Positions 45,991 to 55,224 of a stretch of DNA of 64,000 nt are shown piece after piece (position 1 is the stretch's first letter; each line of letters begins with the position of its first letter). The notes beneath the pieces were generated by a model. The model ran no database searches and had not been told where the DNA came from. It saw nothing but the letters and a program-made list of their open reading frames with translations. The DNA comes from an uncultured Oscillospiraceae bacterium (GTDB taxonomy: Bacteria > Bacillota > Clostridia > Oscillospirales > Oscillospiraceae), in NCBI GenBank assembly GCA_947625845.1, contig CANQQB010000004.1:1-64000 (forward strand). Reading direction: 5' to 3'. A program made the position numbers and the translations under genes.

Positions 45991-47048
45991 AGTACGCTAT
46001 CCCCCCGGCGGACGAGGCCGCGCGGACAGCCGCACACGAGCGCTGGGCCGCGTGCGCTCACCCCCTGGGGAGCCTGGGGCTTTTGGAGACGGCGCTGGAG
46101 GATATCGCGGCGCTCACGGGCAGCGCGGACATCGCGCTCAAACCCCGGACCCTTATCGTATTCTGCGCCGACAACGGCGTGGTGGCACAGGGCGTGACCC
46201 AGACGGGCAGCGCCGTCACCGGCGTGGTGGCGCGGGCTCTAGCGGCGGGCGTGTCCACGGCCAACCGGATGGCCGCGGTGGCGGACTGCCGTGTTCTGCC
46301 GGTGGACATGGGCATGCTGGATTTCAGGCCAAGCCCCGGCGTGCCGGACCGGCGGGTGGGCAACGGAACCGGGGACATCACTCTTGGTCCCGCCATGAGC
46401 CGGGTCCAGGCGGAGCGGGCGGTGGAGATCGGCATCCAATTGGCGGCGGCGGAGAAGGACCGGGGGACACGCCTTCTGGCCGCCGGAGAGATGGGCATCG
46501 GCAATACGACCACCGCGGCGGCGGTGGCGTCGGTACTGCTGGGGCTTGAGCCGGAGGATACTGTGGGCCGGGGGGCCGGGCTTTCCGACGACGGTCTTGC
46601 CCGCAAGCGCCGTGCGGTCAAAACGGCGCTGGAACTGAACCAACCGGACCCGAACGACCCGCTGGACGTGCTGGCCAAGGTGGGCGGGTTCGATATCGCG
46701 GGGCTGTGCGGCCTCTACCTGGGTGGGGCTGTTTACCGGCTGCCGGTGGTCATGGACGGGGCCATCAGCGCGGCGGCGGCATTGTGCGCGGTCCGTCTGG
46801 CGCCGGAGGCGGGCAGGGCCATTATAGCAAGCCATCTCTCCGCCGAACCGGTGGGGGCACGGCTATTGAAGGCCTTGGGCAAAAAGCCTCTCATCACGGC
46901 TGGGCTGCGCCTGGGTGAGGGTACGGGGGCGCTGGCGGCGCTGGGGCTTCTGGATATGGCCCTCGCGGTATACCGGCACGGCAGCACCTTCGACGACTAC
47001 GGCATACCGGCCTATGAACCCTTGGGAGGCGAGACATGTTCACCCTGA
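45987..47048 (+). CDS. cobT: nicotinate-nucleotide--dimethylbenzimidazole phosphoribosyltransferase
   Basis: FCADNGVVAQGVTQTGSAVT, GEMGIGNTTTAAAVASVLLG, LGEGTGALAALGLLDMAL. Confidence 0.95.
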   Translation: MKYAIPPADEAARTAAHERWAACAHPLGSLGLLETALEDIAALTGSADIALKPRTLIVFCADNGVVAQGVTQTGSAVTGVVARALAAGVSTANRMAAVADCRVLPVDMGMLDFRPSPGVPDRRVGNGTGDITLGPAMSRVQAERAVEIGIQLAAAEKDRGTRLLAAGEMGIGNTTTAAAVASVLLGLEPEDTVGRGAGLSDDGLARKRRAVKTALELNQPDPNDPLDVLAKVGGFDIAGLCGLYLGGAVYRLPVVMDGAISAAAALCAVRLAPEAGRAIIASHLSAEPVGARLLKALGKKPLITAGLRLGEGTGALAALGLLDMALAVYRHGSTFDDYGIPAYEPLGGETCSP

Positions 47049-47563
47049 TCGCAGGCGGCGCGGCCAGCGGCAAGAGCCGCTATGCCGAGGACCTTATCCT
47101 GCGCACATCGGACGCGCCACGGGTCTATATCGCCACGCTGGAGCCATTCGACGGCGAGTGCCGGGAGCGTATCGCCCGCCACCGGGCTATGCGCGCGGAC
47201 AAGGGGTTCCGGACCGTGGAGCGCTATCGGGACCTTCAACGCGTGGACGTTCCCGTGGGCTGCGCCGCGCTTTTGGAGGACGTGGGCAACCTGACGGCCA
47301 ACGAATTATATAGTCCCGGTGGCGCGGGAGAGGACACGGTAAACGCCGTGGTACGCGGCGTGGAGGCGCTGCTGGTAAAATGCCGGACGCTGGTGGCGGT
47401 GTCCAACGACACGCTCTCCGGCGGCGCGGATTATGAAGGGGACACGGACCGTTTCTTACGCACGCTGGGCCAGATCAATCGCGCGCTGGCGGCGCGTGCG
47501 GACAACGTGGCGGAGATCGTCTGCGGCGTGGCCGTATATCACAAGGGGAGGGAGCCGTATTGA
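47036..47563 (+). CDS. cobU: adenosylcobinamide kinase/guanylyltransferase
   Basis: FTLIAGGAASGKSRYAEDLIL, RIARHRAMR, GQINRALAARADNVAEIVCGVAVYHKG. Confidence 0.9.
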   Translation: MFTLIAGGAASGKSRYAEDLILRTSDAPRVYIATLEPFDGECRERIARHRAMRADKGFRTVERYRDLQRVDVPVGCAALLEDVGNLTANELYSPGGAGEDTVNAVVRGVEALLVKCRTLVAVSNDTLSGGADYEGDTDRFLRTLGQINRALAARADNVAEIVCGVAVYHKGREPY

Positions 47564-48327
47564 GGACCGTGTTGCAGACCGTGGCCGTGGCCTTTTCCAT
47601 GTTCAGCGCCGTGCCCATGCCCCAGTTTAAGTGGAACGAGCGCAACATGCGCTACGCTCTGTGCGCCTTTCCGCTGGTGGGGGAGCTGTGCGCGCTGGCG
47701 TGGACGGTGCTGGCGGTACTGCCGCTGCCGGCGTTTTTGCGGGGCACGCTCCTTTGTCTTGCCCCCGCCGTGGTCACCGGCGGCATCCACCTGGACGGCT
47801 ATGCCGACACCGCCGACGCCCTGGCCAGCTTCGGCGATAGGGAGAAAAAACAGGCCATTTTGCGCGACCCTCACTGCGGGGCCTTCGCCGTCATACGGCT
47901 GGCGTGCTGGTTTTTGCTGTACCTGGCCCTGTGCGTGACATTGAAGCCCACCGGCCGGGCCGTAGTCTGCGCCGGGCAGGGGTTCGTGCTCAGCCGGGCA
48001 TTGTCCGGCTGGGCCATCGCCGCGCTGCCCCTGGCGCGGGACACGGGCCTGGCCCACACGTTTGCGTCGGCGGCGGACAAAAAGACCGTGAGGCGGGTGC
48101 TGGCGGCGCTGGTGGCAGGGCTGGCGGCGGGCCAGATCGTGCTGGCCGGCTGGGCCGGGGCCGCGATGGTGTTGGCGGCGCTGCTGGCGCTGTGGCAATA
48201 TGCCCGCGTGGCCCGCAACCAGTTCGGCGGCATATCCGGCGACCTGGCCGGGTGGTTTTTGCAAAAATGCGAGCTGTGGCAGCTTGCGGCGCTTGTATTA
48301 TGTCAACTGTTGGGGGTGGGTCCATGA
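47560..48327 (+). CDS. cobS: adenosylcobinamide-GDP ribazoletransferase
   Basis: TTG start; FSMFSAVPMPQFKWNERNMRYALCAFPLVG, GGIHLDGYADTADAL, KKQAILRDPHCGAFAV. Confidence 0.93.
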   Translation: MRTVLQTVAVAFSMFSAVPMPQFKWNERNMRYALCAFPLVGELCALAWTVLAVLPLPAFLRGTLLCLAPAVVTGGIHLDGYADTADALASFGDREKKQAILRDPHCGAFAVIRLACWFLLYLALCVTLKPTGRAVVCAGQGFVLSRALSGWAIAALPLARDTGLAHTFASAADKKTVRRVLAALVAGLAAGQIVLAGWAGAAMVLAALLALWQYARVARNQFGGISGDLAGWFLQKCELWQLAALVLCQLLGVGP

Positions 48328-48644
48328 TCTTCGTCACAGGGCCGCTTTTTAGCGGCAAGGCCGATTATGCCCGGACGCTCTGCCCGGAGGATAAACTGCT
48401 CTTGAACGCCCATGAGCTGGCGGACGGGAAGCGTGACCCGGCCGCTTTGGCGGACGCTCTAGCGGCCCGGTACGCGGTGGTCACCGCCGCGGAGGTGGGC
48501 GGCGGGGTAGTGCCCGTGGACCCGGTGCAGCGCTCCCGGCGGGAGGCGGCGGGGAGGCTTTCCTGCCTGCTGGCCGCAAGAGCGGACACGGTGGTGCGGG
48601 TATTCTGCGGTATCCCCACGGCCATCAAGGGGGAACTGCCGTGA
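48324..48644 (+). CDS. short CobU-like P-loop protein (106 aa)
   Basis: IFVTGPLFSGKADYARTL P-loop; EVGGGVVPVDPVQRSRREAAGRLSCLLAARADTVVRVFCGIPTAIKG matches the CobU C-terminal region; central CobU region absent. Confidence 0.75.
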   Translation: MIFVTGPLFSGKADYARTLCPEDKLLLNAHELADGKRDPAALADALAARYAVVTAAEVGGGVVPVDPVQRSRREAAGRLSCLLAARADTVVRVFCGIPTAIKGELP

Positions 48645-49243
48645 AGGTGTATCTTCTGCGCCACGGGGCCACGGCCTGTAACGCCGCGCGGCGCTACCAG
48701 GGCGCCACGGACGGCCCTCTGTCCCCAGCGGGGCGGGCCGCTTTGCGGCGGGCGGATATAGAACCGGATATAGTTACCATAAGTCCAACGCTCCGGGCCA
48801 GACAGACGGCGGAGATTTTATTCCCCAACGCGGCGCTCATAGAGGCGCCGGACCTGCGGGAGATGGACTTCGGCGCCTTCGAGGGGCGAAACTATATCGA
48901 GATGGAGCGGGACGCCGCCTACCGGGCCTGGGTGGACGGGGGCTGCATGGGGCAAACGCCGGGCGGCGAGGACCGGGCGGGGTTTTCCCGGCGGGTGTGC
49001 GGAGCCTTTGCCGGACTGGTTGAAAATGCTCTGGCTGAAAATCGGGAGGCGCTGGTGATGGTGGCCCACGGGGGCACGCAAATGGCGGCGCTGGAGCGGT
49101 TCGGCCGGCCGGCGCGGGACTATTGGGACTGGCAGTCGCCTCCCGGCGGCGGGTTCTTATTGGAGACGGACGCGGAGCGGTGGGCCAAAACGCGCACGCT
49201 GGCGCTGGTGGGCGGCGTGTCCTACGCAAAGGAGCAACCATGA
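48641..49243 (+). CDS. cobC: histidine phosphatase family, alpha-ribazole phosphatase-like
   Basis: VYLLRHGATACNAARRYQGATDGPLSPAG, REMDFGAFEGRNY, VMVAHGGTQMAAL. Confidence 0.88.
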   Translation: MKVYLLRHGATACNAARRYQGATDGPLSPAGRAALRRADIEPDIVTISPTLRARQTAEILFPNAALIEAPDLREMDFGAFEGRNYIEMERDAAYRAWVDGGCMGQTPGGEDRAGFSRRVCGAFAGLVENALAENREALVMVAHGGTQMAALERFGRPARDYWDWQSPPGGGFLLETDAERWAKTRTLALVGGVSYAKEQP

Positions 49244-50202
49244 CCGTCACGCTGGCCATTTTATGCGGCTGCGCGCTGGACGCGCTGCTGGGGGACCCGG
49301 TCATCCCCCATTTCCCCCACCCGGTGGTGGTCATGGGCCGGGCCATTACCCGGCTGGAAAAGTTCCTACGCCGCTTTTCCACCACGCCAAAGGGCGAGAC
49401 GGCGGCGGGCGCGGTCCTTGCGGCGCTGCTGCCATTGGGGACGTTGGCCGTGACGGGCCTTATCTGTTGGGGCGGCGCTGCCATCCACCCGGCGATCGGG
49501 TTCGTCTTCCAAACCCTGTGGTGCTGGCAGGCGCTGGCGATGAAGGACCTGGCAAAAGAGAGCCGGGGCGTGTACGCCGCGCTCTCGTCCCGCGACCTGC
49601 CCGCTGCCCGGTCAGCGGTGGGGCGTATCGTGGGCCGGGACACGGAAAACCTCTCTGAGCAGGGCGTGGTCAAGGCCGCCGTGGAGACGGTGGCGGAGAA
49701 CTTCTCCGACGGCGTTTTCGCGCCGTTGTTTTACATGCTGCTGGGCGGCGCACCTCTGGCGATGGCCTACAAGACGATCAACACCATGGACAGCATGGTG
49801 GGGTACAAAAATGCCCGGTACCTCTATTTTGGCCGGGCGGCGGCCAGGCTGGACGACGGGGCGAACTACATCCCATCCCGGCTGGCGGCGCAGTTTTGGA
49901 TATGCGCGGCGGGGCTCACGGGTCAGGATATGGCCGGGGCGTGGCGCATTTGGCGGCGGGACAGGCGCTCTCACGCCAGCCCCAACGCTGCCCAGTGCGA
50001 GGCCGCGTGCGCCGGGGCGCTGGGGGTCCGACTGGCCGGGCCGGCCAGCTATTTCGGCGAGAAATACGATAAGCCAACTATCGGGGACGATACCCGTCCG
50101 GCGGAGCCGGCGGACATATTGCGGGCCAACAAAATGCTGTATGCCGCCAGCGGTTTGGCGGCGGCGCTGGGGCTTCTGGCGCGGTTTTTCATTGTGAGGT
50201 GA
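49240..50202 (+). CDS. cbiB: adenosylcobinamide-phosphate synthase
   Basis: GCALDALLGDPVIPHFPHPVVVMGRAI, ETVAENFSDGVFAPLFYMLLGGAPLAMAYKTINTMDSMVGYKN. Confidence 0.95.
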   Translation: MTVTLAILCGCALDALLGDPVIPHFPHPVVVMGRAITRLEKFLRRFSTTPKGETAAGAVLAALLPLGTLAVTGLICWGGAAIHPAIGFVFQTLWCWQALAMKDLAKESRGVYAALSSRDLPAARSAVGRIVGRDTENLSEQGVVKAAVETVAENFSDGVFAPLFYMLLGGAPLAMAYKTINTMDSMVGYKNARYLYFGRAAARLDDGANYIPSRLAAQFWICAAGLTGQDMAGAWRIWRRDRRSHASPNAAQCEAACAGALGVRLAGPASYFGEKYDKPTIGDDTRPAEPADILRANKMLYAASGLAAALGLLARFFIVR

Positions 50203-50206
50203 GGAC

Positions 50207-51256
50207 ATGGGAAAGGACCACGGCGGCGATTGGGCCGGTTTCCAACAGGCGCATGGGAAACTGCCCCTGGATTTTTCCGCCAGCGTCAGCCCCCTGGGGA
50301 CGCCGGAGAGCGTACGGCGGGCCGTGTGCGCGGCACTGGAACAGGCGGAACGGTACCCGGACCCGGCCTGTCGGGCGCTGCGGAAGGCCATCGGGGAAAA
50401 AGAGGGCCTGCCGGCGGAATATGTCCTGTGCGGCAACGGCGCGGCCGACTTGATCTACCGGGCCGTGCTGGCCAGAAAGCCCAGGCGGGCGCTGGTGACG
50501 GCCCCGACATTCTCGGAATACGAGGCGGCGCTGTCGGCGGCCGGGTGCCGGGTGTTTTACTACCCGCTGGACAGGGACGCGGGTTTCCGCCTGGACGATG
50601 GGATTTTAGACGCCGTCGACGGGATGGATATGGTGTTTTTATGTCAACCGAATAACCCAACCGGCGTGTCTGTCCCCATGCCCCTGCTGGGGCGGGTGTT
50701 GGACCGGTGTCGCGGGAGCGGGGCGCTGCTGGTGCTGGACGAGTGCTTCGCGGACCTGACGGACGAGCCGGCGGCGCTCACCATGACCGGGGCGCTGGAC
50801 GGAGGCGGGGTGCTCATTTTGAAGTCCTTCACCAAGCTCTACGCCATGGCGGGGATTCGGCTGGGGTATTGCCTCAGCGCCGACGGGGAGCTTTTGGCGG
50901 CGATGGACGCCGCAGGACCTCCCTGGTCCGTGTCGGGTCCCGCGCAGGCAGCGGGGCTGGCGGCGCTTGGCGATACGGCCTACGCCGGACGGGTGCGTGA
51001 ACTTATCCAGGACCAGCGGCCAAGGCTCAAGGCGGCGCTGGAGGGGCTGGGGCTGTTCGTCGTGCCCGGCGAGGCCAATTACCTGCTGTTTCAGTGCCTC
51101 GTGGACCTGACAGAGCCGCTTGCAGGGCAGGGCATATTGCTGCGCAATTGCGGGGGTTTTCGGGGCCTGGACAGGACCTGGTACCGCGCCGCAGTGCGCA
51201 CGGCGGCGGACAACGAAAGGCTCGTCGACGCCATAATGGAGGCGCTATCGAAATGA
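50207..51256 (+). CDS. cobD: threonine-phosphate decarboxylase
   Basis: LDFSASVSPLGTP, CGNGAADLIYRAV, CQPNNPTGVSVP, LDECFADLTDE, LKSFTKLYAMAGIRLGY. Confidence 0.92.
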   Translation: MGKDHGGDWAGFQQAHGKLPLDFSASVSPLGTPESVRRAVCAALEQAERYPDPACRALRKAIGEKEGLPAEYVLCGNGAADLIYRAVLARKPRRALVTAPTFSEYEAALSAAGCRVFYYPLDRDAGFRLDDGILDAVDGMDMVFLCQPNNPTGVSVPMPLLGRVLDRCRGSGALLVLDECFADLTDEPAALTMTGALDGGGVLILKSFTKLYAMAGIRLGYCLSADGELLAAMDAAGPPWSVSGPAQAAGLAALGDTAYAGRVRELIQDQRPRLKAALEGLGLFVVPGEANYLLFQCLVDLTEPLAGQGILLRNCGGFRGLDRTWYRAAVRTAADNERLVDAIMEALSK

Positions 51257-52731
51257 CAAAACGTATCATGATCCAGGGCACCATGTCCGGCGCGGGCAAG
51301 AGCCTGCTGTGCGCCGCGCTGTGCCGCATTTTCAAGCAGGACGGGCTGCGTCCCGCGCCGTTCAAGAGCCAGAATATGGCCCTGAACAGCTTCGTGACAG
51401 GCGACGGGCTGGAGATGGGCCGGGCGCAGGTCCTCCAAGCACAGGCCGCCGGGACGGAACCGGACGCGCGGATGAACCCCATTTTGCTCAAACCGTGCAG
51501 CGACACGGGAAGCCAGGTCATCGTCAACGGCCGCGTCCGGGGGCAGATGCCGGCAAAGGAGTACTTCCGCTATAAACAGACGCTCATCCCGGATATCCTG
51601 GCGGCGTACGAGAGCCTGGCGGCGGAATACGACCCCATCGTGATCGAGGGGGCTGGCAGTCCGGCGGAGATCAATCTGCGGGAAAACGACATCGTGAACA
51701 TGGGTCTGGCAGAGCTGGCGGACGCGCCGGTGCTGCTGGTGGGGGACATCGACCCCGGCGGGGTATTTGCTCAGCTATACGGGACCGTGGCGCTGCTCCG
51801 ACCGGAGGAACGCCGACGGGTCAAGGGGCTGATCATCAACAAGTTCCGGGGGGACGTGGAGCTTCTGAGACCGGGGCTGGGCATGCTGGAGGAGCTGACC
51901 GGTGTGCCCGTGCTGGGGGCTGTGCCCTGGTTGCGGCTGGACCTGGACGAGGAGGACTCCATGGCCCCGAGCCTTCGGCAAAGGGCCGCGCAAAAACCCA
52001 TAGACATCGCGGTCATACGCTTGCCGCGTATCTCCAACTTCACCGACTTCTCGCCGCTTGATTCTCACCCGCTGCTGGGTGTGCGATACGTGGACAGGCC
52101 TGAAACGCTGGGCGCGCCGGACATGCTCATTTTGCCCGGCACCAAGAGCACGGTGAGCGACCTGCTCTGGCTGCGCATGACCGGGCTGGCAGACGCCATC
52201 GTTTCGCTGGCGGCGTCTGGCACGCCGGTGCTGGGGGTGTGCGGGGGCTACCAGATGCTGGGCCGGACGCTGGCGGACCTGGCCGGTACGGAGGGCGGCG
52301 GGCCGGAGCCGGTCAAAGGCCTGGGGCTGCTGCCCGCGGACACGGTGTTTGGTCCGGAAAAGACCCGGGTGCGGGTCCATGGTACGGTCCTGGCCGGCCC
52401 TGTCGCGGGGGCCAAAGTGGAGGGCTACGAGATACACACCGGCCGTACCACATCGGACGGTCCTGCCTTCTGCCGCCTCGATGACGGGCGGGAGGACGGC
52501 TGCGTATGCGATAATGTGTGCGGGACCTATCTGCACGGGCTGTTCGACGCCGGCCAGGCTGTACAAGAGCTGGCCAGGACGTTATGTCAATGCAAGGGTG
52601 TGGCATACGAGGATGCCGGGTGTGATGACCGGGCCGAAAAACTGGACGAACAGCTTGACATCCTGGCGGACGCGGTGCGCCGGGCGCTGGACATGGAGGC
52701 GGTATACCGCATATTGGAGGGTACGGCATGA
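51253..52731 (+). CDS. cbiP: cobyric acid synthase
   Basis: IMIQGTMSGAGKSLLCAALCRIFKQDGLRPAPFKSQNMALNSFVT, VIEGAGSPAEINLRENDIVNMG, GVCGGYQMLG. Confidence 0.96.
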   Translation: MTKRIMIQGTMSGAGKSLLCAALCRIFKQDGLRPAPFKSQNMALNSFVTGDGLEMGRAQVLQAQAAGTEPDARMNPILLKPCSDTGSQVIVNGRVRGQMPAKEYFRYKQTLIPDILAAYESLAAEYDPIVIEGAGSPAEINLRENDIVNMGLAELADAPVLLVGDIDPGGVFAQLYGTVALLRPEERRRVKGLIINKFRGDVELLRPGLGMLEELTGVPVLGAVPWLRLDLDEEDSMAPSLRQRAAQKPIDIAVIRLPRISNFTDFSPLDSHPLLGVRYVDRPETLGAPDMLILPGTKSTVSDLLWLRMTGLADAIVSLAASGTPVLGVCGGYQMLGRTLADLAGTEGGGPEPVKGLGLLPADTVFGPEKTRVRVHGTVLAGPVAGAKVEGYEIHTGRTTSDGPAFCRLDDGREDGCVCDNVCGTYLHGLFDAGQAVQELARTLCQCKGVAYEDAGCDDRAEKLDEQLDILADAVRRALDMEAVYRILEGTA

Positions 52732-53228
52732 TCCATCTCTACTGGGGCGACGGCAAGGGCAAGACCACCGCCGCCATGGGCCTGGCGCTGCGGGCGCTGG
52801 CGGCGGGGCAAAAGGTGGCCGTGGTGCAGTTTTTGAAGAGCGCTCCATCCGGGGAGGTCCCGGCGCTGGAAACGCTGGGGGCAAAATTCTTCCGGGGCAA
52901 GAGCGCAGAAAAATTTGTCTCCCAAATGGACGAGGCCGAGCGGTCCGAGACGCGGCGGGTGCAGGACGAGCTGCTCCGGGCCGCTCTGGCAACTGAGCCG
53001 GACGTGCTCATACTGGACGAGGCCTGCGCCGCCTGGGGGCTTGATATGGTAGACAAAACGCTGCTGCGCTCCGCCGTGCTGGACGCGCCGGTTGGCCGGG
53101 AGATCGTGCTCACGGGCCGGGACCCGGCGGACTGGATGCGCTCAGCAGCCGACTATGACACCCAGATGCGCTGCCACCGGCACCCCTATCAAAAGGGCGT
53201 GAAGGCCAGAAAGGGCGTGGAATTTTGA
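52728..53228 (+). CDS. cobO: cob(I)yrinic acid a,c-diamide adenosyltransferase
   Basis: IHLYWGDGKGKTTAAMGLALRALAAGQKVAVVQFLKS; VLTGRDPADWM. Confidence 0.93.
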   Translation: MIHLYWGDGKGKTTAAMGLALRALAAGQKVAVVQFLKSAPSGEVPALETLGAKFFRGKSAEKFVSQMDEAERSETRRVQDELLRAALATEPDVLILDEACAAWGLDMVDKTLLRSAVLDAPVGREIVLTGRDPADWMRSAADYDTQMRCHRHPYQKGVKARKGVEF

Positions 53229-53887
53229 GCGTGCACCATATAGACCCAGCCGCCATCGAGCGGGCCAGTATGGACATCATCCGCGCGGAGCTGGCGGACC
53301 GGGGTGTCGTCCTGCCGCCGGAGAACGAGGCCGTCATCCTGCGGGCCATCCACGCCACGGCGGACTTTGACTTCGCCGAAAATCTCACGTTCACGCCGGG
53401 GGCGGCGGAAAAGGCCGTGGCCGCTTTGCGGGCCGGGGCGGATATCGTCACCGATACCAATATGGCTCGCGCCGGGGTGAGCAAAACAGCTTTGGCAAAG
53501 CTGGGCGGCAGCGTATATTGTTATATGGCGGACGAGGCGGTGGCCAAACGGGCGAAGGCTGGGGGCGTGACCCGCGCCGCCGTGTCCATGGAAGCGGCCG
53601 CGCAGGAGCACCCCGCCGCCGTGTACGCCGTGGGAAACGCGCCTACGGCGCTGCTGGCGCTGTGCGGGCTTATAGACGAGGGGCTGCGCCCGGCGCTGAT
53701 AATCGGCGTGCCGGTGGGGTTCGTGAACGTGGTCGAGAGCAAGGAGGTACTGCTCAAGACCTGCCAGAGGCTCAATGTGCCCGCCATCGTGGCCGTGGGC
53801 CGCAAGGGCGGCAGCACCGTGGCCGCCGCCATATGCAACGCCCTTCTCTATACCGCCGCCGGGCAGCTGGACCCAAGGGATAGATAA
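53225..53887 (+). CDS. cbiC: cobalt-precorrin-8 methylmutase
   Basis: ERASMDIIRAEL, ADIVTDTNMARAGVSK, AVGNAPTALLAL, VPVGFVNVVESKE, GRKGGSTVAAAICNALL; TTG start. Confidence 0.95.
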   Translation: MSVHHIDPAAIERASMDIIRAELADRGVVLPPENEAVILRAIHATADFDFAENLTFTPGAAEKAVAALRAGADIVTDTNMARAGVSKTALAKLGGSVYCYMADEAVAKRAKAGGVTRAAVSMEAAAQEHPAAVYAVGNAPTALLALCGLIDEGLRPALIIGVPVGFVNVVESKEVLLKTCQRLNVPAIVAVGRKGGSTVAAAICNALLYTAAGQLDPRDR

Positions 53888-53892
53888 ACGAG

Positions 53893-53927
53893 ACACCGTT
53901 CACGAAAAACCATGAACGGTGTTTTTT
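53893..53927 (+). terminator. rho-independent terminator of the cob operon (possibly bidirectional)
   Basis: ACACCGTTCACG-AAAAAC-CATGAACGGTGT-TTTTT. Confidence 0.85.
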
Positions 53928-53941
53928 ATATGTTTTACCGC

Positions 53942-54961
53942 TTAAAATGACGCCACGTTGTCCGGGCTGATGTCGGCCAGGGTGGGGGTGCCGCACATGG
54001 TCATGGTGTCCTTGAGCTCCGCGATTATTTTGTCCAGATATACCTTCAGGCCCTCGGCCCCGGCGGCGTACACAAAGGGCACCACCGGCCGGCCCAGCAG
54101 CACCGCGTCGGCCCCCAGGGCCAGGGCCCGGAACACGTCTGTGCCGGAGCGGATGCCGCCGTCCACGAAAATGGGTACCCGGCCGTTTACGGCCTTGGCG
54201 ATGGCGGGCAGGACCTCCGCCGTGGCGGGCACGCCGCCCAGCACCCGGCCGCCGTGGTTGGACACCACGATGGCCGCCGCGCCGCCCTCGATGGCCTTTT
54301 CCGCACCCCGGACCGTCATGACGCCCTTGACGATGAAGGGCATTTTGGCGTAGGCGGTGATTTCCCGAAGCTCCGCCACGGACTTGCTGCCGGCGTTGGG
54401 GTTCATGGCCTTCAAGAAGGGCAAGCCGGCCCCGTCCACGTCCATGGCGGCGGCGAAAATGCCCTTGGCGTTCAAAATGTCCAGCTTCTCAAACACGGCC
54501 TCCTTGTTCCAGGGCTTTATCGTGGGGATGCCCACGCCTTGGACCTTTTCCATATCCTTTACGGCGCTCTTCATGATCTCCGGGTCCACCCCGTCGCCGG
54601 TGAAGGCGGCCACGCCGTATTCATAGCAGGCGGGCACCAGCACGCTGTTGTAGGCGAAGTCGTCGTACTTGTCCCCGTAGTGCAGTTTCAAAGAGCCCAG
54701 CGGCGCGATGAAGATCGGGGCCTTGAAATCCCGGCCGAAGAGCCGGAAGGAGGTGTCCACGGGCCTGTTCTCGCACAGGGTGTCCATGTTCACCAGCACC
54801 TCCTGCCACTTGGCGTAGTTGCGGGCGGCGGTGTTGTTGGGCGCTTTGCAGCCCGGACCGGGGATGGTGTTGGCGCATGCCAGGCCGTTGCACACCGGGC
54901 ACGCCTTGCAGTACGGTCCCACCTGGCCGCGGGCAGCCGTCAATATCTCGTCATATGTCAT
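53942..54961 (-). CDS. FMN-dependent alpha-hydroxy-acid dehydrogenase/oxidase family
   Basis: FIVKGVMTVRGAEKAIEGGAAAIVVSNHGGRVLGGVPATAEVLPAIAKAVNGRVPIFVDGGIRSGTDVFRALALGADAVLLGRP; cysteine-rich N-terminus. Confidence 0.9.
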   Translation of the reverse strand: MTYDEILTAARGQVGPYCKACPVCNGLACANTIPGPGCKAPNNTAARNYAKWQEVLVNMDTLCENRPVDTSFRLFGRDFKAPIFIAPLGSLKLHYGDKYDDFAYNSVLVPACYEYGVAAFTGDGVDPEIMKSAVKDMEKVQGVGIPTIKPWNKEAVFEKLDILNAKGIFAAAMDVDGAGLPFLKAMNPNAGSKSVAELREITAYAKMPFIVKGVMTVRGAEKAIEGGAAAIVVSNHGGRVLGGVPATAEVLPAIAKAVNGRVPIFVDGGIRSGTDVFRALALGADAVLLGRPVVPFVYAAGAEGLKVYLDKIIAELKDTMTMCGTPTLADISPDNVASF

Positions 54962-55128
54962 GGGTCTTTCCTCCAAAAGGTATGTTTTTCCCATTATATA
55001 ACGCGCGGCGGAAAAGTCAATGCGGCCAGGCCGTTGTACAAATCCACCAAAACGGTCAAGGGAACGGGGAGATTATCGGTGAAAGTGATAATAATGAAAG
55101 TTTTGAAACACAAAAATTCATTTTTCGC

Positions 55129-55157
55129 TTGAAATCTCGGAAAAAGGCGTTTATAAT
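55129..55157 (+). promoter_or_regulatory. promoter of TAXI-TRAP operon
   Basis: TTGAAA-17-TATAAT upstream of 55225. Confidence 0.75.
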
Positions 55158-55224
55158 GTAATCACATTGCAGATTCGACAAACGAAAGATGCAAATACGA
55201 GAAAACATAAGGAGGATATAAATC

